Of a stretch of DNA of 64,000 bases, positions 60,596 to 64,000 are shown in pieces (the stretch's first letter is position 1; each line of letters starts with the position of its first letter). The notes beneath the pieces are model-generated. The model searched no databases, was not told the DNA's origin, and saw only the letters and a list, made by a program, of their open reading frames with translations. The DNA lies in NCBI GenBank assembly GCA_963922205.1, contig CAWUHX010000079.1:124001-188000 (forward strand), given 5' to 3'. The position numbers and the translations under genes are program-made. This stretch comes from Romanomermis culicivorax. Lineage: Eukaryota > Nematoda > Enoplea > Mermithida > Mermithidae.

Positions 60596-61987
60596 TGTCA
60601 CATGCCGACGAATTTCACCCAACATCACGTGATTCATATCACGCTTTTTCATTATGTTTTTCGCCACTTTCTGTTTTACAATCATTTACATTAATTTTGC
60701 GTTTCGTTCTTATATTTTTACGTGCAATTTTCTGTGTACTTTTTGCGTTTCGTTTCAGTTTCATTTTTGTACTTTCATTTCTGTTACGATTTGTTATTTT
60801 TCTGTTGCGCACATAGACTACGGTATGTAACTCATTTGTTAGAATTTCCGCCAAAGATAAGCTCTCCGAGCTCATCGCTATAATTGGAGCACAACGTGCA
60901 CCTCTTATCAGCAAAAACTAGCGACGTTTTGCAACATGAAACGCCTAGTTTGGAGATTCTCTCTAAATGACATTCATATGTTTAACATAGAGAATTAAAC
61001 TCGCCCGAATGCTTAACGTAGTTGAACTGGAAAATGTCTATGTGACCATAGGCATCTTCTGCCATGATTTCCGCTGTAGAAGTTAGCTTGGGTGTGGCTA
61101 GCTCCGCCCAAGGCATACTGTAGGTTTACGGGGCCCTTTAAAAGGGCATGTTTCTTTAGTTTTGCACTCATTTTTGGGCCTAATCGTCTCCTTTGCATTT
61201 TAGCTGTGTCTCTGTGTTCATCAACATCTTATTTTATAAATTTACATATCTCTGCGTCCGCCGCCAACTTTATTAATAAATTTGCATATTGCCTTCAGTG
61301 CCTCCTTGGCGTTTACATTACCATATTCGGACCATAGGAGTTACCCCGTCCCCATTTGGTTAGATATCCCCCATCGTCTCCCTCAAGGAACGTTCCACGT
61401 TGCTTGCCAACCCGAGTACAGTACACACCCCGCACTGAACCGAATTGGAATTACTGTACCCGCTCCCATCGTCCCTAGAATCTGCGAACAACCCCTGAAC
61501 CGGTCGCCCCGCGCTGAGTACTATTATTGTTGAGGGTATATTTGTGGGAATCCTCCCTAAGCCAGTTTTCCCTTGAGAATCCCCTCAGTTAGAACAGCCC
61601 TTGAACCCTTAGGGTCAGGGCCAAACAGGGGATTTAGGTTTACAATCGGGTCCCCTACAGTAAGCCATTCCACGAATGGCACAGTCCCTCATTCTCAGTG
61701 AATGAGGACTAGGGATTGCCACCCCTGACCCGGCAGCGTTGTCCATTATTCTACAGCAGAACCCTAGGACAAGCCCGAGGTACACTATAGGTTTTCCTGT
61801 AGTCAGTACCAGCTGGGTTAGGTTCCCGAAACGAATACCCAACAAAGCCACCCAACGGGGTCACAGCATGACACTCACAGTGGCATGGCTGTATTTTCTA
61901 CGAAATATGGTATGGGTTTTCCCATCAATGTGACTGATCACCAATTCAGTTAATGTGACATGGCTCCGCTATTTGTTTAATGTGACA
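60596..61987 (+). repeat. Right (3') LTR of the old element, 1392 bp
   Basis: It starts TGTCACATGCCGACGAATTT and ends TTTAATGTGACA. It is clearly homologous to 46049-47466 but with many differences. A - strand open frame at 61615-61851 is also open in the left LTR (47098-47346). Confidence 0.85.
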
Positions 61988-63097
61988 ACACTTAATGCGA
62001 GACATAAGGCTAACAGAGTTGGGCCTTCTCAGCTAATCCATACTTTTATGAACACCGTTTTTTTTCCGACATTCCCACAAGAGATGCATCGAAATGGATT
62101 ACTGTAGAGACGTTTTATTCGCTGCAACAATGACTTATCCACATAAGGACCAAAGATAAAATACGAAAACATGTTATCATCATGTGTTTTGAGGGTATAG
62201 ATTTTTGAAACAAATTATATGTAATGAGGCGTCTCGTTAGTGTTAAGTATCCCTGATGCAAATGAATTATTTTTTCGCTCTCTATAAGGTTTCATCAGCA
62301 AAAGCTAATGGTTCACCAATTTTGAAAATGCCACTGCAAAGATATAACTAATTTATTCACCATCGAAAAGATATTTCGATGGCTAAGCAAATATGTGGTG
62401 AGGCCAAGACGCTCAGGTACTTGCTTTTCACGGTAGTAATTTAAAGAATTGCAAGAAAAAACAACTTTTCTTTCTCGATTTTATGCATCTACAGCGTTTG
62501 AGAAACCTATCGTACATTTTTATCTCATGAAAACGCCGAAAACAAAAATGTCTTCTGTGGCTTCTATGCTACTAGTTATGGACGTCCCAGAAGTACACCG
62601 ACAGCCTTTTGCCTTCATAAAACGTTCCAGTTGACATACTCACTCACAACTATGAATGCCCGGCCAGCCACTCACAAGCGCGTGGCAAGCAAGCCACAAG
62701 TATTTAGACAAGCAACCCACCAGTGCCACGCTTGCCAAATTGGCACTTTTAACAAGCGACCCACGAGCAAAAAACACGTCACTTGTGATCTGTACTGTAT
62801 TCGCATTTGAAAACTTCAGTAAATCGAATTCCATAGTAGTACTGAACAATTTCTATAGAAACTCCGTCATTTTTAAAATCGTTTTGTATGGTGATCTCAA
62901 ACAGGTTGAAAATTTAAAGTAACAAATGGACGACACGTTTTTCCTTATAATACGAGTCCTATAAGTCACCGAACATAATTAATTTAATTATTCTCAAAAA
63001 AGTCGAAAAATTACAAGACAAAAATACCATAATGGGGAAAACAAAAAAAGCCGATAATTTTCAAGCACCATCAAGAACCATACGGCCGACCACTATT
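61988..63097. other. Intergenic sequence between the old element and the kinase gene
   Basis: No gene is recognised. CAAGC/GCCAC phrases cluster at 62650-62770. The last part should be the 3' UTR of the kinase gene on the - strand, but I do not see a clear AATAAA near the stop. Confidence 0.45.
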
Positions 63098-64000
63098 TCA
63101 ATCCACAGATTTGATTATAGCCGCTGGTAGAACATTTTTATTTAAATCGTCGAAATATGGGTGATTTATGATCGCTTTCGAACTGATGCGATAGGCGGGA
63201 TCGTAAATCAACATTTTCTAGAAAATCGCCATTTTTGCTACATAACTACCTCTAGTTTCATATAAATATTTATACTTGTAACAGATCAAAGCCATTTTCG
63301 TCGAGATTTTTGACCGATTGTCGCAATTTATTATCTTTCCATTGGGGGAAGCTTGGTTTATAATCGGGTAATTGAGAAACGCCTTTCCAATTTTCCTCGC
63401 AGGGTGTGCCCAAAATTCTGCAAAATTCACGGATGTCGGGTGGAAAGTTCTCGCCATAGAAATATTCCATACCATACATGCAACTAGAGAGAACCCAAGT
63501 GCAGATTTAGGGGGGGCGGTTTAGGGTGAGCACCCCCACCCTGAAAAAAATTTCTGGATCCACCACAGAGGGAACCCCTCAGAAATCGTCCGCCATAAGG
63601 TTAGCCATTGGGCGACCCCCCAAGATTTTCCAATCCTATGGCTACCCATATGGTATCCATAGGGACCCCCATACGTTTGGTCAGAAAAATGCTGAAAAAT
63701 GTCAATTTCTAAACAAAAATGATCAAAAACGTCCAATTTCCCCACGCTTCGCGCCATGAATACATTTTTTACAGTTTGTTTAGACAAAAATTAATAGTTT
63801 TCGCAGCGTTTTTTGAACTGGAAAAAAAATCGATTGTTTATCCTTCAGGAACCCCACACCTAAAACTTTGTGGAATCACGGATTCTCGGCCCCGAAGAAC
63901 TCCCCTAACCCACCAGACCTCGGCGCCTCGTTACATGAATGTTCCATACCTGAAAATCCTAAACATTTGATCGATCTCCGAATCGCCGTGGAATAATGGT
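63098..64000 (-). CDS. cdk1: CDK1-like cyclin-dependent kinase, last three exons (5' part outside window)
   Basis: Reading leftward, exons are 64000-63950, 63417-63276 and 63217-63098, with donors GTATGG and GTATAA and acceptors TTTTGCAG and TTTTCTAG; phases match and give 103 residues plus TGA. The product reads [16 protein letters not shown], then [34 protein letters not shown] and N-H-P-Y-F-D-D-L. This is the C-lobe end of a mitotic Cdk; L-F-H-G-D and L-I-Y-D-P favour Cdk1 over Cdk2. Cdk1 with cyclin drives entry into mitosis (family knowledge). The C-terminal tail after H-P-Y-F (about 17 residues) is unlike the usual short Lys-rich end. The catalytic N-lobe and T-loop are outside the window. 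Confidence 0.88.
63418..63949 (-). other. Intron of the CDK1-like gene with inserted repeat-like sequence
   Basis: The 532-nt intron is long for this genome. Its middle (about 63500-63740) is GC-richer with runs of G and C. A second acceptor-like site, CTCTCTAG ending at 63484, opens a frame into the next exon, but using it would duplicate the D-Q-M-F-R-I-F segment, so I prefer the TTTTGCAG acceptor at 63418. Confidence 0.6.

Larger units (their letters stand above)
46049..61987 (+). mobile_element. Old, broken Ty3/gypsy-type LTR element (about 15.9 kb)
   Basis: Two related LTRs (46049-47466 and 60596-61987) begin TGTCA and end TGACA. The inside runs left to right: a primer site directly after the left LTR, a 3.9-kb leader with tandem arrays, gag with a zinc knuckle, an unknown frame, an envelope-like frame, two protease-like domains, RT, RNase H and integrase. 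The integrase has the [11 protein letters not shown] signature of Ty3/gypsy. Frameshifts, stops, an internal deletion in RT and LTR divergence show it is long dead. No target duplication is visible (GATCC left, ACACT right) and no clear polypurine tract precedes the right LTR. Confidence 0.88.

Noticed and set aside
63418..63483. Upstream extension of the CDK exon starting at 63483
   Set aside because: It would repeat the segment already supplied by the exon at 64000-63950; the inner acceptor gives a perfect kinase match.

Overview
The window is animal nuclear DNA, most likely from a nematode. The evidence is an AT-rich, repeat-laden sequence in which genes are split by many 52-61 nt introns with GTAAG/GTATG donors and TTTTCAG or TTTCCAG acceptors. 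Another ecdysozoan cannot be excluded from sequence alone. I identified everything from motifs and splice phase; no database was searched.

Two host genes are visible. From 1 to 27110 on the + strand lies the 3' part of a cadherin-superfamily gene. I could chain 20 exons whose phases all agree (4104 nt, 1367 codons plus stop), ending in one membrane helix and a short cytoplasmic tail. At the right edge, on the - strand (64000 to 63098), are the last three exons of a CDK1-like cyclin-dependent kinase.

The most interesting object is a structurally intact Ty3/gypsy-type LTR retrotransposon (10018-23693, - strand) inserted head-to-tail against the cadherin gene in its 15.3-kb intron. Its two 836-bp LTRs look identical and its CAAC target duplication is intact, so it is very young. 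It has one unbroken 2010-aa Gag-Pol. Downstream, where related elements carry env, it has a large second gene whose product starts with a DEDDy-type 3'-5' exonuclease domain (RNase D/WRN/MUT-7 superfamily), followed by coiled-coil, helical, RS/RE-rich and Pro/Gln-rich parts. A short upstream exon with a strong splice donor joins this gene in frame and supplies the missing ATG.

The middle (27-46 kb) has no convincing host gene. It is a bed of repeats: a family of small inverted-repeat elements with TAA/TTA duplications (one nested in another), a GGAAA pentanucleotide tract, a 1.4-kb 40-bp minisatellite, a foldback element made of short tandem units, and a 7-kb composite with about 840-bp inverted arms. 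The composite encloses the wreck of a C2H2/'DWAMK' transposon protein.

From 46049 to 61987 (+ strand) lies an old, broken 15.9-kb Ty3-type element with about 1.4-kb LTRs. Its long leader carries a 66-bp tandem array built on a TGACGTCA-like core. Its gene order is odd: gag, an unknown ORF, an envelope-like glycoprotein frame, two aspartic-protease-like domains, RT, RNase H and integrase.
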